From positions 1-28,894 of the forward strand of contig JBKCXU010000010.1 in the NCBI GenBank assembly GCA_046316025.1: DNA of 28,894 nt, written 5' to 3'. The stretch's first letter is position 1. Every line of letters begins with the position of its first letter. The notes beneath the pieces are model-generated. The model saw only the letters and a program-made list of their open reading frames with translations. It made no database searches and was not told the origin of the DNA. Below, in pieces: positions 1 to 7,131 of the stretch. The position numbers were made by a program, and so were the translations under genes. The stretch is from JAJTHJ01 sp046316025 (lineage in GTDB: Bacteria > Pseudomonadota > Gammaproteobacteria > Burkholderiales > Burkholderiaceae_F).

Positions 1-499
1 TGACGAGGTCGAAGTGAGCCGGCCGGATGAAACCTTCGGCGGCGGCGTGGCGCAGGAACTGCAGCAGATGGTCGAAGTAGTTCTCGACGTTGAGGATGCC
101 GACCGGCTTGGTGTGCAGCTTCAGCTGCAGCCAGGTGACCATCTCGAACATCTCCTCAAAGGTGCCGTAGCCGCCCGGCAGCACGACGAAGGCGTCGGCG
201 CGCTCGGCCATCGTCCGCTTGCGCGTGTGCATGGAATCGACCACGTGCAGTTCGGTCAGAGTGCGCGACGGCGGCTCGGCCCAGCGCAGATGCTCGGGGA
301 TGACGCCGACCACCCGCCCGCCGGCGGCCAGGGCGGCGTCGGACACCTCGCCCATCAGCCCGACGTGGCCGCCGCCGAAGACGAGCTCGATCCCGTGCTG
401 CGCCAGCCAGCGGCCGAGTTGCTGCGCGGCCTGCGCGTACTCGGGCCGCGCGCCGGACTGCGAACCGCAAAACACGCACACTGATTTGAATACGCTCAC
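1..499 (-). CDS. LOG-family (TIGR00730-type) Rossmann protein, partial at window edge
   Basis: The first 166 residues of a protein of the LOG / 'lysine decarboxylase-like' family are visible; members are usually a little under 200 residues, so only the C-terminus is missing. Characterised members are cytosolic cytokinin riboside 5'-monophosphate phosphoribohydrolases or, in bacteria, general nucleotide 5'-monophosphate nucleosidases. Visible signatures are an N-terminal CVFCGS strand-loop (about residues 8-13), a glycine-rich FGGGHVGLMG loop (41-50), the MHTRKRTM segment (90-97) and the PGGYGTFEE motif (108-116), which carries the conserved Arg and Glu residues. I chose the GTG start because its bases overlap the gpsA stop (GTGA, four-base overlap), implying translational coupling as last gene of the minus-strand operon. 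Family assignment is firm; the physiological substrate is not visible. Confidence 0.9.
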   Translation of the reverse strand, partial: MSVFKSVCVFCGSQSGARPEYAQAAQQLGRWLAQHGIELVFGGGHVGLMGEVSDAALAAGGRVVGVIPEHLRWAEPPSRTLTELHVVDSMHTRKRTMAERADAFVVLPGGYGTFEEMFEMVTWLQLKLHTKPVGILNVENYFDHLLQFLRHAAAEGFIRPAHFDLV

Positions 500-1497
500 A
501 GCAACGCCTCCGCCTTGGGGTCGCGCGCCAACAACTGCGCCAGCGCCGCGCGCGGCGTGGCACGCCCATCGAGCACTGCGCAGACCGCGGCAGTGAGCGG
601 CATCTCCACCCCGGCCTCGGCCGCGCGCTGCGCCACGGCCGGCGCCGACCAAACGCCCTCGGCAACGTGGCCGATTTTCTCCAGCGCCAGTGCCAGCGAC
701 AAGCCCTGGCCCAGCAGCAGCCCGACCTTGCGGTTGCGCGACAGATCGCCCGTGCAGGTGAGAATCAGGTCGCCCACGCCGGCCAGGCCCATGAAGGTCT
801 CGGCGCGGGCGCCGAGCGCCACACCCAGACGCGCGATTTCGGCCAGGCCGCGGGCGATCAGCGCGGCGCGGGCGTTCAGTCCCAAGCCCAGCGCTTCGGC
901 GATGCCGGTGGCGATGGCCAGCACGTTCTTGACCGCGCCGCCGACTTCGACCCCGGTGACGTCGCTGGTCGAATAGATGCGCAGCGCACCGGCGTGAAAG
1001 ACCTCGGTTACCCGCGCGCAGAATGTTTCGTTACCGGCCACCGTAAGCGCCGTCGGCAGGCCGCGCGCGACTTCTTCGGCAAAGCTCGGCCCGGACAGTG
1101 GGCCGGCGGCGCGGCCTGGCAGTTCCTGCGCGGCGATCTGGTGCGCCAACGCGTGCGTGCGCTGTTCGAAGCCCTTGCAAAGCCAGACGACCGGCGCCGC
1201 GCCGCCTTCGGCATGCAGCGCGCGCAGGGTCTGGCGCAGCCCGGCGGTGGGGGTGGCGATCGCCACCAGCGCGTCGGGCGCGGCGGCGTGCGCGGCGGCC
1301 CGCGACCAGTCGGCCGTGACGGCGAGTGCGGCCGGCAGGGCGATGCCCGGCAGATAACGCGCGTTTTCGCGCGCGGTGGCTATCGCCTGCGCCTGCGCCG
1401 GATCGCTCGCCCACAGCAGCACCTCGTGCCGCTCGGCGAGCACACAGGCGGCGGCGGTGCCCCAGGCGCCGGCGCCCAGCACGGCGACGCACGCCAT
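496..1497 (-). CDS. gpsA: NAD(P)H-dependent glycerol-3-phosphate dehydrogenase
   Basis: This cytosolic enzyme reduces dihydroxyacetone phosphate to sn-glycerol 3-phosphate, the backbone for phospholipid synthesis. The 333-residue product matches the usual family length. It opens with the dinucleotide-binding glycine loop GAGAWGTA (about residues 8-15). It also has the substrate-site lysine in the WLCKGFE segment (K108), the LSGPSFAEE motif (about 134-142) and the second conserved lysine in GAVKNVLAIA (K190), followed by the C-terminal GLAGVGDLILTC segment. I took the ATG that places the Rossmann motif at the extreme N-terminus; a GTG seven codons upstream would run into the secB stop. It lies 17 bases after secB and overlaps the LOG-family gene by four bases, in the arrangement secB-gpsA common in proteobacteria. 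Confidence 0.96.
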   Translation of the reverse strand: MACVAVLGAGAWGTAAACVLAERHEVLLWASDPAQAQAIATARENARYLPGIALPAALAVTADWSRAAAHAAAPDALVAIATPTAGLRQTLRALHAEGGAAPVVWLCKGFEQRTHALAHQIAAQELPGRAAGPLSGPSFAEEVARGLPTALTVAGNETFCARVTEVFHAGALRIYSTSDVTGVEVGGAVKNVLAIATGIAEALGLGLNARAALIARGLAEIARLGVALGARAETFMGLAGVGDLILTCTGDLSRNRKVGLLLGQGLSLALALEKIGHVAEGVWSAPAVAQRAAEAGVEMPLTAAVCAVLDGRATPRAALAQLLARDPKAEALL

Positions 1498-1514
1498 GGC
1501 CCCGACCCGCGTCG

Positions 1515-2000
1515 TTACTGCGGCGTGACCGGCGCCGGCGCGTTGGCCGCCGACTGCGCCTGCTGCTCGAGCCGCTGGCGGTACAGCGCCTCGAAGTTGA
1601 TCTCGGCCAGATGCACCGGCGGCAGCCCCGTGCGGCCGATGAGATCGGCCAGGCTGGCGCGCAGGTAGGGGTAGACGATGCTCGGGCAGGCGATGCCGAT
1701 CACGGCATCGAACTGCTCGTTGGGCACGCCGCGGATCTCGAAGATGCCGGCCTGCTTGCACTCGGCGAGGAACAGCACCTTGTCCTTGATCTTGGCGGTC
1801 ACCGTGGTGCGGACGATCACCTCGTAGATGCCCTCGACCACGGCCGAGTTGCCGACTTCGAGCTGGATGTCGATCTGCGGGGCTTCGTGTTCGAGAAAAA
1901 TGCCGGGCGCGTTGGGCATCTCCAGCGATGCGTCCTTGAGGTACAGGCGCTGGATCTGGAAAGTCGGCTGCGGCGCCGCGGCGGGATTGGTGTCGGCCAT
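1515..2000 (-). CDS. secB: Protein-export chaperone SecB
   Basis: SecB is a cytosolic tetrameric chaperone that holds precursor proteins unfolded and delivers them to SecA. The 161-residue product is of normal SecB length and reads as SecB throughout: FQIQRLYLKDASLE near the N-terminus, the ECKQAGIF segment in the middle, then IACPSIVYPYLRASLADLIGRTGLPPVHL. The C-terminal 20 residues are a low-complexity Gln/Ala/Pro tail. The ATG start is preceded by GAGGA at good Shine-Dalgarno spacing. It sits between grxC (35 bases upstream) and gpsA (17 bases downstream) in the same operon. Confidence 0.97.
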   Translation of the reverse strand: MADTNPAAAPQPTFQIQRLYLKDASLEMPNAPGIFLEHEAPQIDIQLEVGNSAVVEGIYEVIVRTTVTAKIKDKVLFLAECKQAGIFEIRGVPNEQFDAVIGIACPSIVYPYLRASLADLIGRTGLPPVHLAEINFEALYRQRLEQQAQSAANAPAPVTPQ

Positions 2001-2035
2001 GAAAGTCCTCGGGGTGAAAGAGATGGGCCCGCGCG

Positions 2036-2296
2036 CTACGCGGCGAGCAGGGGCAGCAAATTGCCGGCGCGATCGAGGGCGAGCAGGTCGTCGCAGCCGC
2101 CGACGTGGGTGTCGCCGATGAAGATCTGCGGCACGGTGCGGCGGCCGGTGCGGGCGATCATTTCGTCGCGGCGCGCGGGTTCGAGATCGACGCGGATCTT
2201 GTCGATCGCGGTCACGCCACGCTCGTTGAGCAGCGCCTCGGCCCGCTGGCAGTAAGGGCACGCCGCCGTCGCGTACATCGTGACAGTGGCGCTCAT
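2036..2296 (-). CDS. grxC: Glutaredoxin 3
   Basis: A small cytosolic thiol-disulfide oxidoreductase of 86 residues that reduces disulfides or glutathione mixed disulfides using glutathione. The dithiol active site CPYC is at residues 13-16, the cis-proline glutathione-binding motif TVPQIFI lies in the second half, and GGCDDL follows, all in the usual order for class I glutaredoxins of the Grx3 type. The ATG start is two bases after the rhodanese stop, so the two genes are almost certainly co-transcribed. Together with the rhodanese and SecB it forms a redox/export operon. Confidence 0.95.
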   Translation of the reverse strand: MSATVTMYATAACPYCQRAEALLNERGVTAIDKIRVDLEPARRDEMIARTGRRTVPQIFIGDTHVGGCDDLLALDRAGNLLPLLAA

Positions 2297-2298
2297 GG

Positions 2299-2703
2299 TC
2301 AGGGCTTCTTCACCGGCAGCCCGGCTTCGCGCCAGGCGGCCAGGCCGCCGGCCAGCACGAAGACCTCGGCAAAGCCGGCGCTGCGCAGTTGCGCCGCGGC
2401 AGGGCCGGCGGTGCTGCCGGTGTTGCACACCACCAGCACCGGCTTGTCTTTCTTGAGTTCGCCGCTGCGGTCCTTGAAGGCGGCGGCGGCGATGTTCTTG
2501 GCGTTGGGCAGCGAGCCCTTGGCAAAGTCTTCGGCGGCGCGCACGTCCACGATTTGCGCGCCCTTGGCATTGATCAGCCGGGTGGCTTCCAGCGTGGACA
2601 GCGACGGGCCGGCGGCGCGGTTGCGCAGCAGCGGCCAGATCAGCAGTGCGCCGCTGACGAAAGCGACGGCGATCAGCAGGAGGTTGTCGGTAAAGAACTG
2701 CAC
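2299..2703 (-). CDS. Membrane-anchored rhodanese-domain protein
   Basis: A 134-residue protein with one N-terminal transmembrane segment (about residues 8-25, LLLIAVAFVSGALLIWPLL) followed by a single rhodanese domain. Rhodaneses move sulfane sulfur through a cysteine persulfide; the active-site loop here is CNTGSTAG with the candidate Cys at 93, preceded by the VDVR motif (about 52-55). The C-terminal LAGGLAAWREAGLPV is the typical rhodanese end. A GTG start is used: it puts the membrane segment at the N-terminus, whereas a longer reading frame upstream would overlap gpmA on the opposite strand. It is the first gene of the rhodanese-grxC-secB-gpsA-LOG operon. The acceptor of the sulfur is unknown. 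Confidence 0.88.
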   Translation of the reverse strand: MQFFTDNLLLIAVAFVSGALLIWPLLRNRAAGPSLSTLEATRLINAKGAQIVDVRAAEDFAKGSLPNAKNIAAAAFKDRSGELKKDKPVLVVCNTGSTAGPAAAQLRSAGFAEVFVLAGGLAAWREAGLPVKKP

Positions 2704-2716
2704 GGCGAAGGGGGCC

Positions 2717-2743
2717 TTGGGCAAAGGGCGCGGATTATAGAAT
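2717..2743 (+). promoter_or_regulatory. Candidate gpmA promoter overlapping the divergent -10 box
   Basis: On the plus strand TTGGGC (2717-2722) and TAGAAT (2738-2743) could be a -35/-10 pair with a short 15-base spacer, ending about 30 bases before the gpmA ATG. The -10 shares bases with the minus-strand TATAAT, so the two divergent transcription units would compete for polymerase. The -35 match is poor. Confidence 0.35.
2734..2739 (-). promoter_or_regulatory. Candidate -10 box (TATAAT) for the rhodanese operon
   Basis: A perfect TATAAT lies on the minus strand 30 bases upstream of the rhodanese GTG, which would give a leader of roughly 20-25 bases. No good TTGACA-like -35 is seen at 16-18 bases spacing, so the call rests on the -10 and on its position in the only divergent gap here. 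Confidence 0.45.
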
Positions 2744-2772
2744 GCTGTCGCCTTCGCACCCCGTGCCGACCC

Positions 2773-3528
2773 ATGATCAAGCTCGTTCTGATGCGCCACG
2801 GCGAGAGCCAGTGGAACCTCGAAAACCGCTTCACCGGCTGGACCGACGTCGATCTGACCGCGCGCGGCCGCGACGAAGCGCGCGCCGCCGGCGAGCTGCT
2901 CAAACGCGAGGGCTACGGCTTCGACATCGCCTACACCTCGCTGCTCAAGCGGGCGATCCGCACGCTGTGGATCGCGCTCGACGCGCTCGACCAGATGTAC
3001 CTGCCGGTGGTGCACAGCTGGCGGCTGAACGAGCGCCACTACGGCGCGCTGCAGGGGCTCGACAAGGCCGAGACCGCCGCCCGCTTCGGCGAGCGGCAGG
3101 TGCTGATCTGGCGCCGTGCCTACGCGATCCCACCCGACCCGCTGACGCCCGACGACGAACGCTGGGCCGGCCGCGACCCACGCTACAAGCATTTGCAGCC
3201 CGAGCAGATCCCGGCCACCGAATGCCTGCGCGACACCGTCGCGCGGGTGGTGCCGTTCTGGAACGACTCGATCGCCCCGGCGCTCAAGCGCGGCCGGCGC
3301 GTCCTCGTCGCCGCGCACGGCAACTCACTGCGCGCGCTGGTCAAGCATCTGGACGGCGTCTCCGACGACGACATCGTCGGCCTGAACATCCCCACCGCGC
3401 AGCCGCTGGTCTACGAACTCGACGACGAACTCAAGCCGCTGCGCCACTACTACCTCGGCGACGCGGAGGCGATCGCGCGGGCCATCGCCGCGGTGGCCGC
3501 GCAGGGCAAGGCCAAGCCCACCGCTTGA
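2773..3528 (+). CDS. gpmA: 2,3-bisphosphoglycerate-dependent phosphoglycerate mutase
   Basis: A cytosolic glycolytic/gluconeogenic enzyme interconverting 3- and 2-phosphoglycerate through a phosphohistidine. The 251-residue protein matches the family length. Catalytic features are the N-terminal LMRHGES motif with phospho-acceptor His9, Arg8 and Arg60, Glu87 in LNERHYG, and the second histidine His182 in AAHGNSLR. The FTGWTDVDLT segment (20-29) is also typical. The ATG start places the RHG motif at residues 8-10, as in homologues. It is the first plus-strand gene after the divergent promoter region, and its stop codon overlaps the TTG start of the EnvC-like gene. Confidence 0.97.
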   Translation: MIKLVLMRHGESQWNLENRFTGWTDVDLTARGRDEARAAGELLKREGYGFDIAYTSLLKRAIRTLWIALDALDQMYLPVVHSWRLNERHYGALQGLDKAETAARFGERQVLIWRRAYAIPPDPLTPDDERWAGRDPRYKHLQPEQIPATECLRDTVARVVPFWNDSIAPALKRGRRVLVAAHGNSLRALVKHLDGVSDDDIVGLNIPTAQPLVYELDDELKPLRHYYLGDAEAIARAIAAVAAQGKAKPTA

Positions 3529-4817
3529 GCACGCGCGCCCGCCTCGCCATCGTCGCGCTGCTCGGCACGCTTGCCGCCGGCGCGGCCGCTGCGCCACCGG
3601 CGGGCAAGGCGAGTGCAGCCGAACAAAAACGCCTGCAAGCCGAGCAGCGCGAACTGCGCGAGCGCCTCGCGCGCGTGCAGCGGCAATTGGCGCAGACCGA
3701 GAATCAGCGCTCGGCCGCGGCCGATGCGCTGGCCGCCGCGGAGACCGCCATCTCGCAGACCCAGCGCAGGCTGCGCGAACTGGAGCAGGCGCATGCCACC
3801 GTACAGGCGCAGCTCGCCGCACTCGCCGAGCGCAGCCGCCGCACCGCCGCCGCACAAAGCGACGAGGAGCGGCAACTGGGCCGTCTGCTGCGCGTGCAAG
3901 TGGCACTGGCGCAGGACAACCCCTGGCAGCGGCTGGTCGATGGCACCGAGCCCAACGCTCTGGCGCGCGACCACGCGCTCCTCGCGCGGCTGGCGCAAGA
4001 CCGGCTCGACACGATCGCCGCGCTGCACGAGCGGCGCACCGAACTGGCCGCACTGCAAGTCGAGTCGCGCGCGCGGCAGGACGATCTCGCCGCCATCGCC
4101 CGCGACGAGGAGGCGAGCCGCGCCAGGCTGGCGCGCGAGCAGGCGGCGCGCCGGCAGGCGCTCGATCAACTGACGCGCCAGGCGGCAGGCCAGCGCCAAT
4201 CGCTCGCCACGCTGGAGCGCAACGACCAGCGGCTGACCGCCGTGCTCGACGAGATCGCCAAAGTGCTGGCCGAACAGGTGCGGCGCGACGCGCAGCGCGC
4301 CGCCCGGCGGCAGGCCGAGCAGGCCCGCCGGCAAGCACTGGCGCGGCAGTCCGCACCGCGCAAGGAAGCGTCGCCCGCCGCCCCAGCGCCGTCCGCGCCG
4401 CCGTCTGCCGCCCTGCCCCAGGGAAAATTGCAACTGCCGGTAAACGGCGAAGTCGTCGCGCGCTTCGGCAGCCCGCGCCGCGGCGACGCGGGCGCGGCCG
4501 ACGCGCCCTCATGGAAAGGCGTGCTGATCCGCGCCCGCGAAGGCGCCGAAGTGCGCGCCGTGGCCGCCGGTCGCGTCGTCTACGCCGACTGGCTGCGCGG
4601 CTACGGCAATCTGCTGGTGCTGGACCACGGCGACGGGCTGCTGACGATCTACGGCAACAACCAGACGCTCTTCGTCGGCACCGGCGACCGGGTGGCCGCC
4701 GGCGCGCCGATTGCCGCGGTCGGCGCCAGCGGGGGCGGCGCGGAACCCGGCCTATACTTTGAAGTCAGAGTCGATGGCCGCCCGGTCGATCCGTTGCGCT
4801 GGGCCGCCACCCGCTGA
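3525..4817 (+). CDS. envC: EnvC-like murein hydrolase activator (degenerate LytM/M23 domain)
   Basis: A secreted periplasmic protein of 430 residues. A short Arg-containing n-region and a hydrophobic stretch ending in Ala-rich sequence (about residues 8-25) look like a Sec signal peptide. About 30-270 is a long Glu/Gln/Arg/Ala coiled coil, and about 302-430 is a LytM domain. The zinc and catalytic residues of active M23 peptidases are missing: SWKGV (329-333) replaces the HxGxD motif, YGNNQ (376) replaces the YxHL region, and LYFEVR (410-415) replaces the terminal HxH-type motif. EnvC of E. coli shows the same loss and activates amidases AmiA/AmiB at the septum, so that role is inferred here. 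The start is TTG, overlapping the gpmA stop (TTGA); it is the only start that gives a proper signal peptide. Confidence 0.87.
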   Translation: MSTRARLAIVALLGTLAAGAAAAPPAGKASAAEQKRLQAEQRELRERLARVQRQLAQTENQRSAAADALAAAETAISQTQRRLRELEQAHATVQAQLAALAERSRRTAAAQSDEERQLGRLLRVQVALAQDNPWQRLVDGTEPNALARDHALLARLAQDRLDTIAALHERRTELAALQVESRARQDDLAAIARDEEASRARLAREQAARRQALDQLTRQAAGQRQSLATLERNDQRLTAVLDEIAKVLAEQVRRDAQRAARRQAEQARRQALARQSAPRKEASPAAPAPSAPPSAALPQGKLQLPVNGEVVARFGSPRRGDAGAADAPSWKGVLIRAREGAEVRAVAAGRVVYADWLRGYGNLLVLDHGDGLLTIYGNNQTLFVGTGDRVAAGAPIAAVGASGGGAEPGLYFEVRVDGRPVDPLRWAATR

Positions 4818-4825
4818 ACCATCCG

Positions 4826-4847
4826 CGCGGCGCCAATCGGCGCCGCG
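4826..4847 (+). other. Perfect 9-bp stem-loop between envC-like and ctpA genes
   Basis: CGCGGCGCC, a four-base AATC loop, then GGCGCCGCG form a perfect hairpin in the 48-base gap, ending 18 bases before the ctpA ATG. No T-tract follows, so it is not a standard terminator. It might adjust mRNA stability or partial read-through between the two genes. Confidence 0.4.
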
Positions 4848-4865
4848 TTCGTCCCCGGAGCCTGC

Positions 4866-6314
4866 ATGACCACTCGCGCCCGCACTGTTGCCTTGATCGC
4901 CATCGGCGCCGTCGCCGGCGTCGCGGCGAGCCTGGGCATCTCCGCCTACGCCTTCCGCGACACGCGCGCGCCGATTCCGCTCGAAGAGATCCGCACCTTC
5001 ACCGAGGTCTACAACGCGGTCAAGTCCAACTACGTCGAGCCGGTGGACGACAAGAAGCTGATGCAGGAGGCGATCTCCGGCATGCTGACCGGGCTGGACC
5101 CGCACTCGGCCTACCTCGATACCGACGGTTTCAAGGATTTGCAGACCAGCACGCAAGGCGAGTTCGGCGGCCTGGGCATGGAAATCGGCACCGAGGACGG
5201 CGCGATCAAGGTGATCGCCCCGATCGACGACACGCCCGCCGCGCGCGCCGGCATCAAGGGCGGCGACATCATCTTCAAGATCGACGACCAGGTCACCCGC
5301 GGCCTGACGGTGACCGAAGCGGTCAAGCTGATGCGCGGCAAGCCCAAGACGCCGGTGACGCTGACCGTGCTGCGCAAGGGCGAGGCGCAGCCGCTGGAGT
5401 TCAAGCTGGTGCGCGACGTGATCCGCGTGCAGTCGGTCAGGTCCAACCTGATCGAACCCGGCTTCGGCTACGTGCGGATCAGCCAGTTCCAGGAGCGCAC
5501 CACCGAAGACCTGGTCAAGCACCTCACCGAGTTGTACAAGCAGGGGCCGTTAAAGGGCCTGGTGCTCGACCTGCGCAACGACCCCGGCGGCCTGCTGCAC
5601 TCGGCCATCGGCGTGTCGGCGGCGTTCTTGCCCGCGCGCACCGTGGTGGTCACCACCGACGGCCGCACCGCCGATGCGCGGCGCAAGTTCGTCGCCGCGC
5701 CGCAGGACTACCAGCGCGGCCCCGGCGAAGACATCCTGGCGCGCCTGCCCAAGGGCGTGCGCGACGTGCCGATGGTGGTGCTGGTCAACGGCGCCAGCGC
5801 CTCGGCCTCGGAGATCGTCGCCGGCGCGCTGCAGGATCACAAGCGCGCCGCCGTGATGGGCACGCCGACGTTCGGCAAAGGCTCGGTGCAGACCATCATC
5901 CCGCTGCGCCTGGACGGCGACGCGCAGGCGGCGATCAAGCTCACCACCGCGCGCTACTACACGCCAAGCGGCCGCTCGATCCAGGCCAAGGGCATCGTGC
6001 CCGACCTGCCGGTCGAGGACACGGCCGAAGGCAACCTGGCCAGTCTGAACGTGCGCGAGGCCGACCTCGTCCGCCACCTCGAGGACAAGAAAGGCGCCGC
6101 CCCCGCGACAGCGCCCGCCACGCCCCCCGCCGCCGAGCCCGCACCCGAGGCCAAGCCCGACCCGCACACCAGCACCAAGCCGGCGCCCAAGGCCTACACC
6201 TTCGGCAGCCCGGAGGACTTCCAGCTGCGGCAGGCGCTGAACCAGTTGCAGGGCAAGCCGGTCGATCTTGCCAAGGCGCGCGAGGCGGTGGCCAAGGCGC
6301 CGAAGACGAACTGA
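4866..6314 (+). CDS. ctpA: S41 family carboxy-terminal processing protease (CtpA/Prc-like)
   Basis: A periplasmic serine protease of 482 residues that degrades or trims envelope proteins from their C-termini. Residues about 8-28 form an N-terminal hydrophobic signal or anchor. A PDZ domain spans about 95-185 (GGLGMEIG, the AARAGIKGGDII core). The S41 catalytic domain follows with the NGASASASE segment, whose middle serine (S313) and K338 in FGKGSVQ are 25 residues apart, exactly the Ser-Lys dyad spacing known from Prc. The last 100 residues contain a Pro/Ala-rich linker (about 415-440). GGAG lies six bases before the ATG. Pairing with the EnvC-like gene upstream is frequent in betaproteobacteria and fits a role in cell-wall hydrolase control. 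Confidence 0.93.
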   Translation: MTTRARTVALIAIGAVAGVAASLGISAYAFRDTRAPIPLEEIRTFTEVYNAVKSNYVEPVDDKKLMQEAISGMLTGLDPHSAYLDTDGFKDLQTSTQGEFGGLGMEIGTEDGAIKVIAPIDDTPAARAGIKGGDIIFKIDDQVTRGLTVTEAVKLMRGKPKTPVTLTVLRKGEAQPLEFKLVRDVIRVQSVRSNLIEPGFGYVRISQFQERTTEDLVKHLTELYKQGPLKGLVLDLRNDPGGLLHSAIGVSAAFLPARTVVVTTDGRTADARRKFVAAPQDYQRGPGEDILARLPKGVRDVPMVVLVNGASASASEIVAGALQDHKRAAVMGTPTFGKGSVQTIIPLRLDGDAQAAIKLTTARYYTPSGRSIQAKGIVPDLPVEDTAEGNLASLNVREADLVRHLEDKKGAAPATAPATPPAAEPAPEAKPDPHTSTKPAPKAYTFGSPEDFQLRQALNQLQGKPVDLAKAREAVAKAPKTN

Positions 6315-6334
6315 CCCCCGCTCAGCCAGAGCGC

Positions 6335-6367
6335 ACGACGGGCCGCGCGTCGCGGCCCGTCGTCTTT
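6335..6367 (+). terminator. Strong 13-bp hairpin after ctpA, abutting the moeB-like start
   Basis: A perfect 13-base stem (6335-6347 paired with 6351-6363) around a CGT loop is followed by CTTTC, then the ATG at 6370. It resembles a rho-independent terminator for ctpA, although the T-tract is short. Its 3' arm occupies the position where a Shine-Dalgarno sequence for the next gene would be, so it may instead, or also, control translation of that gene. Confidence 0.55.
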
Positions 6368-6369
6368 CG

Positions 6370-7131
6370 ATGTCCGATCTGACCGACTCGCAACTGCTGC
6401 GCTACTCGCGCCACATCCTGTTGAACGAACTGGGCGTGGAAGGGCAGGCGCGGCTGCGGGCGGCGACCATCCTGGTGTTGGGCGCGGGCGGGCTGGGCTC
6501 GCCGGCGGCGCTCTATCTGGCCGCGGCGGGCGTCGGTCGCATCGTGCTCGCCGACGGCGACGCGGTCGATCTGACCAACCTGCAACGGCAGATCCTGCAC
6601 AGCACCGCGCGCATCGGTGCGCCCAAGGCCGAGTCGGGGCGGCAGGCGCTGGCCGCGATCAATCCGGAAGTCGAAGTACAAGCGGTCACCACCCGGCTCG
6701 ACGCGGACGCGATCGACGCCCAAGTGGCACGGGCCGACGTGGTGCTCGATTGCAGCGACAACTTTGCCACCCGCCATGCCGTGAACCGCGCCTGCGTGCG
6801 CCACCGCCGGCCGCTGGTGTCGGGCGCGGCGATCCGCTTCGACGGGCAACTGGCGGTGTTCGATGCGCGGCGCGCCGACTCGCCCTGCTATGAGTGCCTG
6901 TTCCCGGCCGGCGATGCGCAAGACGAACTGTGCGCCGTGATGGGCGTCTTCGCACCGGCCACCGGCATCATCGGCACGATGCAGGCGGCCGAGGCGTTGA
7001 AGCTCGCCGCCGGCATTGGTGAGCCGATGGTCGGCCAGCTGCTGCTGCTCGATGCGCTGACGATGAACCTGCGCCGCCTGCGCGTACCGCGCGATCCGGG
7101 TTGTGCCGTGTGCGGGACGGCGCCGCAATGA
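6370..7131 (+). CDS. moeB: MoeB/ThiF/HesA-family sulfur-carrier adenylyltransferase
   Basis: A 253-residue cytosolic E1-like enzyme that adenylates the C-terminus of a sulfur-carrier protein (MoaD in molybdopterin synthesis or ThiS in thiamine synthesis). Visible are the ATP-binding loop GAGGLGSPAA (38-47), ADGDAVDLTNLQRQ with its Asp and Arg residues, the catalytic Asp130 in DCSDN, and Cys188 in ELCAVMG, aligned with the candidate catalytic Cys of MoeB. Two CxxC pairs (C173/C176 and C245/C248) would bind structural zinc. MoeB is slightly preferred over ThiF on length and overall pattern, but no moa or thi gene is nearby to decide. The ATG lacks any Shine-Dalgarno sequence. The stop overlaps the dsbB start (ATGA). 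Confidence 0.85.
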   Translation: MSDLTDSQLLRYSRHILLNELGVEGQARLRAATILVLGAGGLGSPAALYLAAAGVGRIVLADGDAVDLTNLQRQILHSTARIGAPKAESGRQALAAINPEVEVQAVTTRLDADAIDAQVARADVVLDCSDNFATRHAVNRACVRHRRPLVSGAAIRFDGQLAVFDARRADSPCYECLFPAGDAQDELCAVMGVFAPATGIIGTMQAAEALKLAAGIGEPMVGQLLLLDALTMNLRRLRVPRDPGCAVCGTAPQ

